DNA from: an uncultured Tateyamaria sp.
GTDB taxonomy: Bacteria > Pseudomonadota > Alphaproteobacteria > Rhodobacterales > Rhodobacteraceae
Length of the DNA: 64,000 nt
Assembly: GCF_947496075.1 (NCBI RefSeq)
Contig: NZ_CANMBJ010000002.1
Span: 186,001-250,000 of the forward strand
Direction of reading: 5' to 3'
Both the position numbers and the translations under genes were made by a program. This document shows, piece after piece, positions 50,105 through 59,025 of the stretch. The notes beneath the pieces were generated by a model, which worked only from the letters and a program-made list of their open reading frames with translations, was not told the DNA's origin and searched no databases. The stretch's first letter is position 1, and the number at the start of each line of letters is the position of its first letter.

Positions 50105-50518
50105 TTAGAGCGCACGAAGATAGAAGCCGAAGATCGTGACGCCCGCGTAGAATGGAACCGCTACACCCAAGACAATGAACGCGAAAACACCGGCGGCTTT
50201 CACGAGTCGCATATCTTTGGCGTTGGGCGGCACCTTGTGAAAGTTCAGGATGTCCATAATCGTGCTGCCTGCATTCCCGAAGCACAACCCAAGCCCGGTC
50301 AGCAGGGTCAAAAACCCCACGCCCCAAATCATGATCCCTTCCGGCAAGCCCGCCAAGCGCCCCAAATCAATTGCCGAAAGAGGCGCCTCGTTTTTGACGG
50401 CGGCACGCATCATTTGCGCACCGACCGCTGCCAGCGATCCAAAAATCGCGTAGTTCCGGAGATACGTCCCGATGTAGTTTACAGTGTATGGGTTGGGTGT
50501 GGTGTCGTCGGTTTTCAT
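50105..50518 (-). CDS. Hypothetical membrane protein
   Basis: 137 aa with about three membrane helices (YAIFGSLAAVGAQMM at 23-37 partly, IMIWGVGFLTLLTGLGLCFG at 62-81, AAGVFAFIVLGVAVPFYAGVTIFGFYL at 108-134). No domain recognised. It converges on gcdH and has no partner gene; the upstream side opens into a 700-bp gap. Confidence 0.6.
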   Translation of the reverse strand: MKTDDTTPNPYTVNYIGTYLRNYAIFGSLAAVGAQMMRAAVKNEAPLSAIDLGRLAGLPEGIMIWGVGFLTLLTGLGLCFGNAGSTIMDILNFHKVPPNAKDMRLVKAAGVFAFIVLGVAVPFYAGVTIFGFYLRAL

Positions 50519-51231
50519 ACGGTTTGACTTTCATAACTGGGTGGCGTGCAGGGCCTGATATGCCGCCTCCCGGGATGCGCTCAGACACCTTGAGGGACTG
50601 ATGCGTGACGCGATCTTGGGGGAACTGCATGGCCTGCCGCCTGGTGTAGGTATTTTCATTCACTGTCTGAAACGCGACCGAAGGTCATCATGATCCGTCG
50701 CTCGGGTCATAAACATGCCGATCCTCGCGCATCCCGGTAAGGATCGGGCGGACTGCGACAGTCTGGGCCGGTCCCTATCCTTGGGGTTCGATCGGTCCTT
50801 GAAACCATGGCCGATTCGCCGGAACGGTACGGGCGCGCGGTGTGGCAACGCTTTCGGTTGAGCGGACAAGCGTGGGTCTCTGGTGGCTGCGCGTCGCCAC
50901 ATTGGCGACCGATGATGAAAGTTTCATCGCGCGCTAGGCGCGCGCTGCGATGCAGCAGTGTGCAGGCTGGAATGCCCGGATCGTGAGACAACAAAGCCGT
51001 AGCAAAGCTCATGAAATGAAGGCCTTCTGATCTGCACTGCGCCTTTCGCAGGCTTGCTGCGTCGCAGCATGCCCGATTGCCCAAAAGCCGTGCATTCGCC
51101 TTTTCGAAAGACCCGGTCGGGTGGTTGCAAACAGGTTTTCAGACGGTTTTGCACACGTGTGCAAAAAACTGTTGCCAAGTCCCCAGCCCGGTGTCTAGCC
51201 TAAAACAACAACCTTTTGGCCGGGGGGTCTT
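50519..51231. other. 713-bp gap without a convincing gene
   Basis: Several short frames exist on the minus strand (80-125 codons) but they are rich in Arg, Ser, Cys and Pro and show no domain. The middle holds stacked hairpins: GTCGCCA-CAT-TGGCGAC (50893-50909) and GATGAAA-G-TTTCATC (50914-50928), then a GCGC-rich stem around 50925-50952. The right end holds the LacI-type palindrome and the promoter of the ABC operon. It could contain a small RNA or decayed gene. Confidence 0.6.
51147..51166. promoter_or_regulatory. LacI-type operator of the ABC/SnoaL operon
   Basis: TTTTGCACACGTGTGCAAAA is a perfect 20-bp palindrome with the central CG of LacI-family sites, 65 bp before the first operon gene. 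A likely -35 (TTGCCA, 51172) starts six bases after it. The LacI protein encoded at 60415 in the same operon is the natural binder. Confidence 0.75.
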
Positions 51232-52278
51232 ATGGCAGAAATCCAGCTGCGTAACATCAATAAGCGGTGGGGCACTTTCGTGGGGGTCGATAACTTTGAC
51301 CTGACCATCGCAGATGAGGAATTTCTGGTTCTGCTCGGCCCATCAGGCTGCGGCAAGACGACGACGATGCGGATGATTGCAGGGCTTGAAGATGCCACCG
51401 AAGGCGACATCATGATCGATGGCAAGCGTGTCAACGATCTGGACCCCAAGGACCGGGACGTGGCCATGGTGTTCCAGTCCTATGGTCTTTATCCGCACCT
51501 CAACGTCTATGAAAACATCCGCTTCCCACTGAAGGTGCGCAAGGTCGATCCGGCCTCGCACGACGAAAAGGTGCGCCGCGCCTCTGCCATGGTTGAGCTG
51601 GACGAATTTCTGCACCGCAAGCCTGCCGAGTTGTCGGGCGGTCAGCGTCAGCGTGTGGCACTTGCCCGCGCAATCGTGCGCGAACCCAACGTGTTCCTCA
51701 TGGACGAACCGCTATCGAACCTGGATGCCAAGCTGCGCGTGTCGACCCGTGCCCAGATCAAGAACCTGAGCCACGAGTTAAAGGTCACGACCGTCTACGT
51801 GACCCACGACCAGATCGAGGCGATGACGCTGGCCGACCGTGTCGTCGTGATGAAGCAGGGCAAGGTCCAACAGGTTGGCACGCCGACCGAGATTTACGAT
51901 CGGCCCGCAAACACCTTTGTGGCGAGCTTCATCGGTTCGCCCGCCATGAACCTGATGGACGGTACGATCAGTGGGGGCACGTTTACGGGTGACAATGTCA
52001 CGATCAGCGGTCTGACCGCGCCCGATGGTCCGACCACACTTGGCTTTCGGGCCGAGGACGCGGCGCTGGCCGAAAGTGACGGTCAGATCACCGCGCCCAT
52101 CTACACGATCGAATTGCTTGGCGATGCCACCATGCTGACCGTCCGCGCGGGCGGGCAGCTTGTGTCGATCAAGGCGCACAAAGAGTTCCGAGCCGAGATT
52201 GGCGACACGGTGTCCTTCTCGGTTCCTGCGGGCATTTGCCACGCATTTGATTCTTCTTCCGGCGAACGTCTTGCCTGA
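51232..52278 (+). CDS. ABC transporter ATP-binding protein (MalK/UgpC type)
   Basis: 348 aa. Walker A LLGPSGCGKTTTMRMIAGLE, signature ELSGGQRQRVALARAIVREP, Walker B NVFLMDEPLSNLDAKLR, H-loop TVYVTHDQIEAMTLADR, then a C-terminal TOBE/OB domain (about 240-348). This is the CUT1 carbohydrate-importer ATPase type. First gene of a long operon; the RBS is a G-run. A stem-loop separates it from the binding-protein gene. It probably powers uptake of the compound the later genes degrade. Confidence 0.95.
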   Translation: MAEIQLRNINKRWGTFVGVDNFDLTIADEEFLVLLGPSGCGKTTTMRMIAGLEDATEGDIMIDGKRVNDLDPKDRDVAMVFQSYGLYPHLNVYENIRFPLKVRKVDPASHDEKVRRASAMVELDEFLHRKPAELSGGQRQRVALARAIVREPNVFLMDEPLSNLDAKLRVSTRAQIKNLSHELKVTTVYVTHDQIEAMTLADRVVVMKQGKVQQVGTPTEIYDRPANTFVASFIGSPAMNLMDGTISGGTFTGDNVTISGLTAPDGPTTLGFRAEDAALAESDGQITAPIYTIELLGDATMLTVRAGGQLVSIKAHKEFRAEIGDTVSFSVPAGICHAFDSSSGERLA

Positions 52279-52319
52279 GGAACTTGTTTGTCCGGGGGCA
52301 CCCGGGCGGACCAATCCGG

Positions 52320-52346
52320 CCAGTGCAGCCTTGCAAGATGCACTGG
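52320..52346 (+). other. mRNA stem-loop between ATPase and binding-protein genes
   Basis: CCAGTGCA and TGCACTGG form a perfect 8-bp stem around an 11-nt loop. Placed just before the binding-protein gene, as in many ABC operons where it protects the mRNA so that the binding protein is made in excess. Confidence 0.55.
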
Positions 52347-52372
52347 CGTCAAACAAAACAGGGAGTCTGTAA

Positions 52373-53593
52373 ATGTATTTGAAGAAACTGGCACTGGCGG
52401 GCGCTGTCTCGCTTCTGGGCACCACGGCCTTCGCCGCGTGTTCCTATGAAAACGAGGTGCCGCTCAAGTCGCTGACCGCCGGGTTCGAAGCGTGGAAGGC
52501 CGTGACCGATGCCATGGCCGAGTGTGGCAACTTCCAGGCCGAGCTGGATCAGGAATTCCGCACCAAGCAGCCCGCCGCATTTGAAGCGAACCCGTCGCTG
52601 TATCAAATCGGCGGTGTGTCAAACGGCACGATCACGCCGCTCTTGAACGCGGGCACCATTCGGCCGCTGGACGATCTGGTGGCGAAGTATGGTCAGAACC
52701 TGTCCCCCAATCAGTTGATCCGCGTGGATGGCAAGATCATGGCCGTGGCGATGATGGTGAACACGCAGCACCTGATGTATCGCAGCGACATTCTGGCGGA
52801 TCTGGGCATCGACACCCCTACCACGTGGGACGAAGTGTTCGCTGCCGCCGATAAGATCAAGGAAGCGGGTGTCGTCGATCACGCCATTGGCGCGACCATG
52901 AAGTCGGGCTGGAACCTCGCCCAGGAATTCGTGAACATGTATCCGGGCTTTGGTGGGGCGTTCTTTAACGACGACAACACTGCTGCAGTGAATTCGGACG
53001 CCGGGATGAAGGCGCTGGCAGCCATGAAGAAGACGCTGGATTACACCGATCCAGAGGTTCTGGTCAGCGACTCTACTTACGTTCAGCAGCAGTTCCAGCA
53101 GGGCAAGATCGCTATGGCGAACCTGTGGGCATCGCGGGCCGGTGCGATGGATGACGAGAATGAAAGTCAGGTTGTCGGCAAAGTATCGATGGCTGCGGCA
53201 CCCATGGCGATGGATGGCGGCGCGCCTGCCACGACCCTGTGGTGGGACGGTATTGTGATCGCCGCCAACATCACGGACGAGGAGGCGGACGCGGCCTTCC
53301 GTCTGGCGATGGAAGGGCTGGACACCGAGATGGTGCAGGGCGCAAACGAGGCCGCCATTTGGCTCGTGAACGGTTACCAGCCCGGTCCGCTGGCCGAAGG
53401 CGCGATTGCGACAGCAACCGCAAACCCGGCACCGCCCGCATACCCTTCGACCACTCAAATGGGTCTGCTGCACACGGCGTTGGGCAACGAGTTGCCCGCG
53501 TTCCTGACGGGTGACCGTGATGCGGCGGCGACGCTTGCCGCTGTGGAAGAAGCCTACACCACGTCGGCCAAAGAGGCTGGCGTGTTGCAGTAA
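52373..53593 (+). CDS. ABC transporter extracellular solute-binding protein, family 1
   Basis: 406 aa. Signal peptide to residue 22 (LALAGAVSLLGTTAFA, then ACSYENEVPL). Mature protein follows the maltose-binding pattern: PSLYQIGGVSNGTITPLLNAG, KIMAVAMMVNTQHLMYRSDIL, DTPTTWDEVFAAADKIKEAG, then NLWASRAGAMDDEN. Two Cys after the signal (ACSYE and MAECGNF) may form a disulfide. The ligand is unknown; the fold class binds sugars, polyols and glycosides. Follows the ATPase gene after a stem-loop. Confidence 0.92.
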   Translation: MYLKKLALAGAVSLLGTTAFAACSYENEVPLKSLTAGFEAWKAVTDAMAECGNFQAELDQEFRTKQPAAFEANPSLYQIGGVSNGTITPLLNAGTIRPLDDLVAKYGQNLSPNQLIRVDGKIMAVAMMVNTQHLMYRSDILADLGIDTPTTWDEVFAAADKIKEAGVVDHAIGATMKSGWNLAQEFVNMYPGFGGAFFNDDNTAAVNSDAGMKALAAMKKTLDYTDPEVLVSDSTYVQQQFQQGKIAMANLWASRAGAMDDENESQVVGKVSMAAAPMAMDGGAPATTLWWDGIVIAANITDEEADAAFRLAMEGLDTEMVQGANEAAIWLVNGYQPGPLAEGAIATATANPAPPAYPSTTQMGLLHTALGNELPAFLTGDRDAAATLAAVEEAYTTSAKEAGVLQ

Positions 53594-53649
53594 GCAACTT
53601 GGGCTGGCCGTGGTGCATCCTCGGCCAGCCACTTCTTTGATGGGAACAG

Positions 53650-53814
53650 ATGACCGTTGAGTTCAACCATATCGATGTGAGCGGTGGCTCTGCCGGATGC
53701 GTATGTATCGCGCGTCTTGCTGAACGACCGGATACACACTCCGGTGCCGTGACCATGATGATCGAACGCGAGGTCGGTGTTGCCTTGCGCAGGGTGGAAA
53801 GGACAGCAGCATGA
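53650..53814 (+). pseudogene. GMC oxidoreductase N-terminal remnant (54 codons)
   Basis: 54 codons from ATG 53650, overlapping the permease start by ATGA. FNHIDVSGGSAGCVCIARL is very like the FAD-binding start of GMC oxidoreductases/choline dehydrogenases ([FY]DY-I-I-V-G-(G/A)-GSAGCVLA-RL), but the first Gly of GxGxxG is Ser here and everything after the first beta-alpha-beta unit is missing. So it looks like the stub of a deleted oxidoreductase gene, kept in frame perhaps because it couples translation to the permease. It may still make a small peptide. Confidence 0.6.
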
Positions 53815-54839
53815 AGTTCAAAACCTTCTTCTGGTTCGTGGCACCATCGGTGTTCATGATGCTGCTTTTCATCGCGGCGCCTCTGGTTTCGGTCTTCATA
53901 CAGTCATTCCAGATCACCCAACCTGTCATGCAGCAGATTGAGGTCGAAACCTGTACTCCTGGCTTTTTGACCCAAACCTGCACGACGGAAATCAAGACGG
54001 TTCCCGTGATCGATGGGGAAACGGGCAGGACGCAGACGACAACGGCATGGGTGGGTTTGCAGAGCTACAAAAACGTCTTGCAGATGGACAAATTCTGGGC
54101 CGCCATCGGGTCCGGGAACTGGGGTGACATCCTTCAGATCGACTTCTGGAAGGCGCTGCGGTTCACGCTGATGTACACGCTGGTCACCCTGCCACTTGTG
54201 GTGGGGGTCGGTTTGATGATCGCGCTGGCGGTCAACAACGCGGCCAAGGTGCTGCGCGGGCCGGTGATCTTTGTGTCGCTTCTGCCGTTCATCATCACGC
54301 CGGTTATCGGGGCACTGTCGATCTATTGGCTGTTTGTCGGGGATGGCATTCTGACAGCAATGCTTGAGCGTTGGCTTGACCGCGACATCGCCATGTTTGC
54401 GCAGGCATGGACCATTGAGCTGCTCATATATTTCTACAGGGTCTGGCACGTGGCCCCGTTTGCCTTCGTGATCTTCTATGCCGGTCTACAGACCGTGAAC
54501 ATGGACACGCTGGAAAGTGCGATCATTGACGGGGCCAACAGGTTCGAGCGGCTGCGCTACGTGATTGTGCCGCACCTGATGCCGCTGATCATCTTCATCG
54601 CGTTGATACACCTAATGGATTGCTACCGTGCGTTCGATGAAATCATCGGCTTCCGTAGCGAGGCCTACGTGACGTCGCTGCAATGGCTGACCTTCGATTT
54701 CCTCACACCTGACGATGCGGGCAACCGGGCGATCAGCCGTGCGGCAGCCAGCGCCATGCTCACGATGATCGGGATCGTGTTCCTGCTGATCCTGCCGCTG
54801 CGCCGCACATGGCGCGACCACAAGGGAGGGGCGCACTGA
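53811..54839 (+). CDS. ABC transporter permease 1 (MalF-like)
   Basis: 342 aa, six main membrane helices; the first at residues 7-30 (FWFVAPSVFMMLLFIAAPLVSVF). A periplasmic loop of about 60 residues after it carries two Cys (VETCTPGFLTQTCTTEIK). The EAA loop contacting the ATPase is ESAIIDGANRFERLRYVIVPHLMP. CUT1 importer subunit. ATG overlaps the remnant's stop (ATGA); its own stop overlaps the next start by one base. Confidence 0.92.
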   Translation: MKFKTFFWFVAPSVFMMLLFIAAPLVSVFIQSFQITQPVMQQIEVETCTPGFLTQTCTTEIKTVPVIDGETGRTQTTTAWVGLQSYKNVLQMDKFWAAIGSGNWGDILQIDFWKALRFTLMYTLVTLPLVVGVGLMIALAVNNAAKVLRGPVIFVSLLPFIITPVIGALSIYWLFVGDGILTAMLERWLDRDIAMFAQAWTIELLIYFYRVWHVAPFAFVIFYAGLQTVNMDTLESAIIDGANRFERLRYVIVPHLMPLIIFIALIHLMDCYRAFDEIIGFRSEAYVTSLQWLTFDFLTPDDAGNRAISRAAASAMLTMIGIVFLLILPLRRTWRDHKGGAH

Positions 54840-55993
54840 TGGCCTCGAAAGCTACTGCACAGCCGCTTTCGCTCAAGATTGCGTCTGGTGCGTTCCTCGC
54901 TTTCTGGTGCGTGCTGGCTGCTTTCCCAATCGCGTGGATCGCCGTCATGAGCGTGAAGTCCCCGCGCGACGCCTTTGCTGCGAGTGCGTGGGATGTGATT
55001 ACCGGACCGGTTACACGGGACAGCGGCAATGGGTTGAGTTTCATTGATATCGCGCTTGGCCTGACGTTCCTGTTTTTTGCGGTGCGCTGGGCCTTTACGC
55101 GCCTGCCCAGGATGGTCGAGCAATTCTCGCCCCCCGGTTTCATCGTGCTTGGATGGCTTGTCGGATCGGCTGTGTACGGCATTCTGTTCGTTCTGATCTT
55201 CTTTGGTGTGCTGCCTTCCGTTTTTGGTGCGCTCAACAGTATTGCAGGGCCGCTGGGTACGCCGATCTTGGGCCTCACGACCGAACATTACGTGGCGGTT
55301 TGGGCTGAGAACCAGTTCTACCGCAACTTCATGAACTCAATGATTGTGACGGCCGGTGTTGTCACAATCTCGCTGACCGTGGGCACCCTTGCAGGGTACG
55401 GGCTGGCACGATCGGGATCTAACCTGGCCTTCTGGCTGCTGATCCTCGCGCTTGTCTTCCGCGCGCTGCCACACTCGGTGCTGGTGGCCGGTTACTTGCC
55501 TTGGTTCATCAACTCGGCAGAGATCCTTAGACCGATTTTTGGAGACCTGAGTCCAACGCTGTATGGCCAGCCTTGGGCCGTCATCGCGGTGCTGGTGTCT
55601 ATCAATCAGCCCTTCACCATCTGGATGCTTCGGTCGTTCTTCCAGAACATCCCGAGTGAGCTGGACGAAGCAGCGCGAGTGGACGGCTGCTCTCACTTCC
55701 AGGCGTTTCGTCGAGTGATTATGCCGGTCATGTGGCCAGGAGTTATCACCACGGGGCTGTTCAGCTTCCTCTTGGGCTATAACGATTTCCTGGTGACGGC
55801 GCTGCTGCTTGATGCGCAGAACCAGACCATGGTTCCGGCCATCGCGGGCTACTTCAACCGCGAGACGACCACGACCGATCAGGTCGAGGCCGTTGCCGCT
55901 GCCGTGTCCATCACGGCACCCCTGTTCCTTCTGGTCATGGTGTTCCAGCGTCAGATCGTGTCGGGACTGACAGCGGGCGCGGTGAAGGGGTGA
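54839..55993 (+). CDS. ABC transporter permease 2 (MalG-like)
   Basis: 384 aa from the ATG at 54839, overlapping the first permease's stop by one base. Longer than usual MalG (about 280): an extra two helices lie at residues 60-130 (GLSFIDIALGLTFLFFAVRWAF; GFIVLGWLVGSAVYGILFVLIFF) between the first helix and the core. The EAA loop is ELDEAARVDGCSHFQAFRRVIMP. Forms the pore with permease 1. A dispersed repeat follows before the next gene. Confidence 0.92.
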   Translation: MASKATAQPLSLKIASGAFLAFWCVLAAFPIAWIAVMSVKSPRDAFAASAWDVITGPVTRDSGNGLSFIDIALGLTFLFFAVRWAFTRLPRMVEQFSPPGFIVLGWLVGSAVYGILFVLIFFGVLPSVFGALNSIAGPLGTPILGLTTEHYVAVWAENQFYRNFMNSMIVTAGVVTISLTVGTLAGYGLARSGSNLAFWLLILALVFRALPHSVLVAGYLPWFINSAEILRPIFGDLSPTLYGQPWAVIAVLVSINQPFTIWMLRSFFQNIPSELDEAARVDGCSHFQAFRRVIMPVMWPGVITTGLFSFLLGYNDFLVTALLLDAQNQTMVPAIAGYFNRETTTTDQVEAVAAAVSITAPLFLLVMVFQRQIVSGLTAGAVKG

Positions 55994-55996
55994 TGA

Positions 55997-56039
55997 TTTC
56001 TTCTGACTGAAAATACGACGGGGTTCGGGGCAGAGCCCC
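55997..56039 (+). repeat. Dispersed 42-bp repeat, copy B
   Basis: TTTCTTCTGACTG, then AAAATACGACGGGGTTC and hairpin GGGGC-AGA-GCCCC. Located inside the ABC/SnoaL operon, between permease 2 and the first SnoaL gene. Confidence 0.8.
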
Positions 56040-56070
56040 GGTTCGGCCCTATCACAAAGGAAAAACACTG

Positions 56071-56601
56071 ATGAAAGGTTCCCGACCGGAACAAGCGGTA
56101 CTGACCCGCGACACAGACATGACCAAGACCGACGAAACGCGCGCGGTCATTGAGGGTATGGTAGATGGTCTGAACGACCACCGCATCGATGATATCGGCC
56201 AGTTCTTTGCCCAGTCCTTCCGCTGGATGGGCAACACAGGCTGCGGCACCAAGACCGGGCTGCAAGAATTCCAGGACAACTGGCAGCGCCCGTTCCAAGT
56301 GGCCTTTGCCGACAAGGTCTGCGTGGATGAAGCGCGGCTTTATATGGGGGAATGGGCTGCAGCTTTCGGTCGGCAGGAGGCCACGCATGCTGGTGAGTTT
56401 ATGGGAATTGCGCCCACCGGCAAGCGGATCGAGATCCGGTACATGGATTTCTGGAAGGTCGAAGATGGCCGCATCACCGACAACTACGTGATGGTCGATT
56501 TTCCCCACGTCCTCGCCCAACTGGGGCGGGACGTATTTGATGGTGAAGGCTGGGAAGCCTTCGATCGTGGCGACAAGACACCGCCGCGCCCGGATGTATG
56601 A
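56071..56601 (+). CDS. SnoaL-like (NTF2 fold) protein 1
   Basis: 176 aa, AAAGGAAAA before the ATG. One SnoaL/ester-cyclase-type domain: helix DDIGQFFAQSFRW, strand pair HAGEFMGIAPTGKRIEIRYMDF, and WKVEDGRITDNYVMVD. SnoaL-like proteins catalyse aldol-type cyclisation, isomerisation or hydrolysis, or bind small ligands. The C-terminal 60 residues align with the second half of the protein at 57979 (PTGKRIEIRYMDFWKVEDG against PVNKRIEMRSLDFWRIEKG), so they are paralogues. Confidence 0.8.
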   Translation: MKGSRPEQAVLTRDTDMTKTDETRAVIEGMVDGLNDHRIDDIGQFFAQSFRWMGNTGCGTKTGLQEFQDNWQRPFQVAFADKVCVDEARLYMGEWAAAFGRQEATHAGEFMGIAPTGKRIEIRYMDFWKVEDGRITDNYVMVDFPHVLAQLGRDVFDGEGWEAFDRGDKTPPRPDV

Positions 56602-56610
56602 GGTGACGAG

Positions 56611-57939
56611 ATGACAATCGAATATTTGAAACGCGGCAAGCCCGAGGCGGAGCGGGCTGAAGACGACGCCAAGACACGGGCCATCGTGGAGGCGACGCTG
56701 GCCGATATCGAGGCGCGCGGGGATGCGGCGGTGCGGGATCTGTCGGAGAAGTTTGACAGCTACAGCCCTGGCAGTTTTCGCCTGACGCAATCCGAGATCG
56801 ACGCGCTGATGGCAGAGCTGACCCCGCGCGAGATGGAGGACATCAAGTTCGCGCAGCAACAGGTCCGCGACTTTGCGCAAGCACAGCGGGATTCGATGCT
56901 GGATATCGAGGTCGAGACGATGCCGGGCGTGATCTTGGGCCACAAGAACATCCCTGTTCAATCAGTGGGCTGCTATGTGCCGGGGGGCAAGTTCCCCATG
57001 GTGGCGTCCGCTCATATGTCAGTGGCTACGGCGTCTGTCGCCGGTGTGCCCCGTATCATCGCCTGCACGCCGCCGTGGCAGGGGAAACCGAACCCGGCTG
57101 TGATTGCCGCCATGCATCTGGGTGGCGCGCATGAAATCTATGTCATGGGTGGTATTCAGGCCGTGGGCGCCATGGCTATCGGGACCAAAACCATTGACCC
57201 GGTGCACATGCTGGTCGGCCCGGGCAACGCCTTTGTAGCGGAAGCCAAGCGGCAGCTTTTTGGCCGTGTCGGCATTGACCTGTTCGCGGGCCCAACCGAA
57301 ACAATGGTCATTGCGGACGAAACCGTAGATGCCGAGATGTGTGCCACCGACCTTCTGGGTCAGGCGGAGCACGGTTACAATTCGCCCGCCGTGCTGCTGA
57401 CTAGTTCGCGCAAGCTGGCCGATGAGACAGCAGCAGAGATCGAGCGCATACTCGGCATTCTGCCCACCGCCGATACCGCCCGAAAAAGTTGGGACGATTA
57501 TGGTGAGATCATCCTCTGCGACACGTATGAGGAGATGCTGCAGGTGGCGGATGACGTCGCCTCGGAACACGTGCAGGTGATGACAGACCGCGACGACTGG
57601 TTCCTCGAACACATGACCTGCTATGGCGCGCTGTTCCTTGGCCCTCGCACCAATGTGGCGAATGGCGACAAGGTGATAGGCACCAACCACACCCTGCCGA
57701 CCAAGAAGGCAGGCCGGTATACGGGTGGCCTCTGGGTCGGCAAATACCTCAAGACGCACAGCTACCAGAAGGTCACCACGGACGAGGCAGCGGCAGAGAT
57801 CGGGGCCTACGGTTCACGGCTATGCATGCTCGAAGGGTTCGTGGGACATGCCGAGCAGTGCAATCTGCGGGTTCGTCGCTATGGCGGGATCAACGTACCG
57901 TACGGCGAGGGCGCACCGGCACGTGATGCGGCGGAGTAG
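56611..57939 (+). CDS. Histidinol dehydrogenase family NAD-dependent dehydrogenase
   Basis: 442 aa, GAGGTGACGAG before the ATG. All catalytic residues of the family are in place: zinc ligands Gln251 and His254 (LGQAEHG), Asp353 (NGDK) and His413 (GHAEQ), and the Glu319-His320 pair (VASEHVQV). HisD-type enzymes oxidise a primary alcohol to the acid in two NAD-dependent steps. The N-terminus [10 protein letters not shown] and overall layout are closer to sulfopropanediol 3-dehydrogenase (HpsN) than to biosynthetic HisD, but no hps partner genes are here. Probably oxidises the imported compound or a downstream alcohol. Confidence 0.88.
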   Translation: MTIEYLKRGKPEAERAEDDAKTRAIVEATLADIEARGDAAVRDLSEKFDSYSPGSFRLTQSEIDALMAELTPREMEDIKFAQQQVRDFAQAQRDSMLDIEVETMPGVILGHKNIPVQSVGCYVPGGKFPMVASAHMSVATASVAGVPRIIACTPPWQGKPNPAVIAAMHLGGAHEIYVMGGIQAVGAMAIGTKTIDPVHMLVGPGNAFVAEAKRQLFGRVGIDLFAGPTETMVIADETVDAEMCATDLLGQAEHGYNSPAVLLTSSRKLADETAAEIERILGILPTADTARKSWDDYGEIILCDTYEEMLQVADDVASEHVQVMTDRDDWFLEHMTCYGALFLGPRTNVANGDKVIGTNHTLPTKKAGRYTGGLWVGKYLKTHSYQKVTTDEAAAEIGAYGSRLCMLEGFVGHAEQCNLRVRRYGGINVPYGEGAPARDAAE

Positions 57940-57978
57940 GCACGCGCCTCGCAACAATTCTGGACAGGCAGGGATAAG

Positions 57979-59025
57979 ATGGATCCTCACTCGCGGCACA
58001 AGGCCCTGATCGCACCTCTCCGACAGGCTTTGTACGACTTTGACCGGGGCGCTGTGCGGGCGCAGTTGCATACCCTATGCGCGCTTGACGCTGTGTTCCG
58101 CCTCGCTTTTCCGTTCGAAAATGTGACGGGTGTGGATGCGCATGTGGACCGGGCCTATGGTGCGTTGGCCACGGCATGGCCTGACCTTGAGCGGCGGGAC
58201 ACCATCGTGATTGCCGGGCCGACACCGGACGGTGCGGATTGGGTCGGCTGCGGTGGCTACTACACCGGCACATTCGCGGCCCCGTGGCTCGATATCCCGC
58301 CGACGGGCCACATTGTGCACATGCGGTTCCACGAATTCTACCGTTTCGAGAATGACAAGATCGTCGAGATGCAGGCCCTTTGGGACATTCCAGAGGTGAT
58401 GATGCAGGCGAACGCCTGGCCGATGGTGCCATCATTGGGTCGCGAATGGCATGTGCCGGGGCCCGCCACTTGCGACGGTTTTGTTCAAGGACCACGTGAT
58501 GATGTGACCAGTGACGCATCCTGCCAGCACATCATCGACATGTTGGATCATCTCAAGAAGCACCCAAGCCAGGGTGGGCCTGAAGTGATGGAGATGGAGC
58601 GGTTTTGGCACCCCAAGATGATGTGGTATGGGCCAAGCGGTATCGGGTCGGGGCGCGGCATCTCGGGGTTCCGCGACTGGCATCAGATTCCGTTCCTGAA
58701 TGGCATGCCGGATCGCGGGAAATACGTTGACGAGATCACCTACCACTTCTTCGGTGATGGGCCTTTTGCGGCGGTGACGGGCTGGCCGGACATGTACCAA
58801 ACCATCACCCATGATGGATGGTTGGGCATCCCGCCCGTGAACAAGCGGATCGAAATGCGCAGTCTGGACTTCTGGCGCATCGAAAAGGGATTGATCCGAG
58901 AGAACTGGGTGATGGTCGATCTGTTGCACATGTATGATCAGATCGGTGTCGATGTTCTGGCCCGGATGCGCGAATTCAACAAAGCGCGCGCGGGTTTCGA
59001 TCCTGAAACGGGACGAGCGATATGA
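57979..59025 (+). CDS. Double SnoaL-like domain protein 2
   Basis: 348 aa. Two NTF2-like domains: the N-terminal one (about 20-145; DFDRGAVRAQLHTL ... PTGHIVHMRFHEFYRFENDKIVEM) and the C-terminal one (about 185-330; HPKMMWYGPSGIG ... KRIEMRSLDFWRIEKGLI). Several His, Asp and Trp in the pockets are candidates for catalysis. It overlaps the GST start by 4 bp (ATGA). Such tandem proteins are often annotated as ester cyclase or polyketide-cyclase-like; none in this operon has a proven reaction. Confidence 0.8.
   Translation: MDPHSRHKALIAPLRQALYDFDRGAVRAQLHTLCALDAVFRLAFPFENVTGVDAHVDRAYGALATAWPDLERRDTIVIAGPTPDGADWVGCGGYYTGTFAAPWLDIPPTGHIVHMRFHEFYRFENDKIVEMQALWDIPEVMMQANAWPMVPSLGREWHVPGPATCDGFVQGPRDDVTSDASCQHIIDMLDHLKKHPSQGGPEVMEMERFWHPKMMWYGPSGIGSGRGISGFRDWHQIPFLNGMPDRGKYVDEITYHFFGDGPFAAVTGWPDMYQTITHDGWLGIPPVNKRIEMRSLDFWRIEKGLIRENWVMVDLLHMYDQIGVDVLARMREFNKARAGFDPETGRAI

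Noticed and set aside
50660-51084. Overlapping minus-strand frames of 80 and 125 codons in the big gap
   Set aside because: Arg/Ser/Cys/Pro-rich sequences without domain, RBS or coupling; listed as a gene-free stretch instead.
56611-57939. Calling the HisD-family gene hpsN (sulfopropanediol dehydrogenase)
   Set aside because: No hpsO, hpsP or TRAP transporter genes; importer is of sugar type, so the substrate assignment would be a guess.
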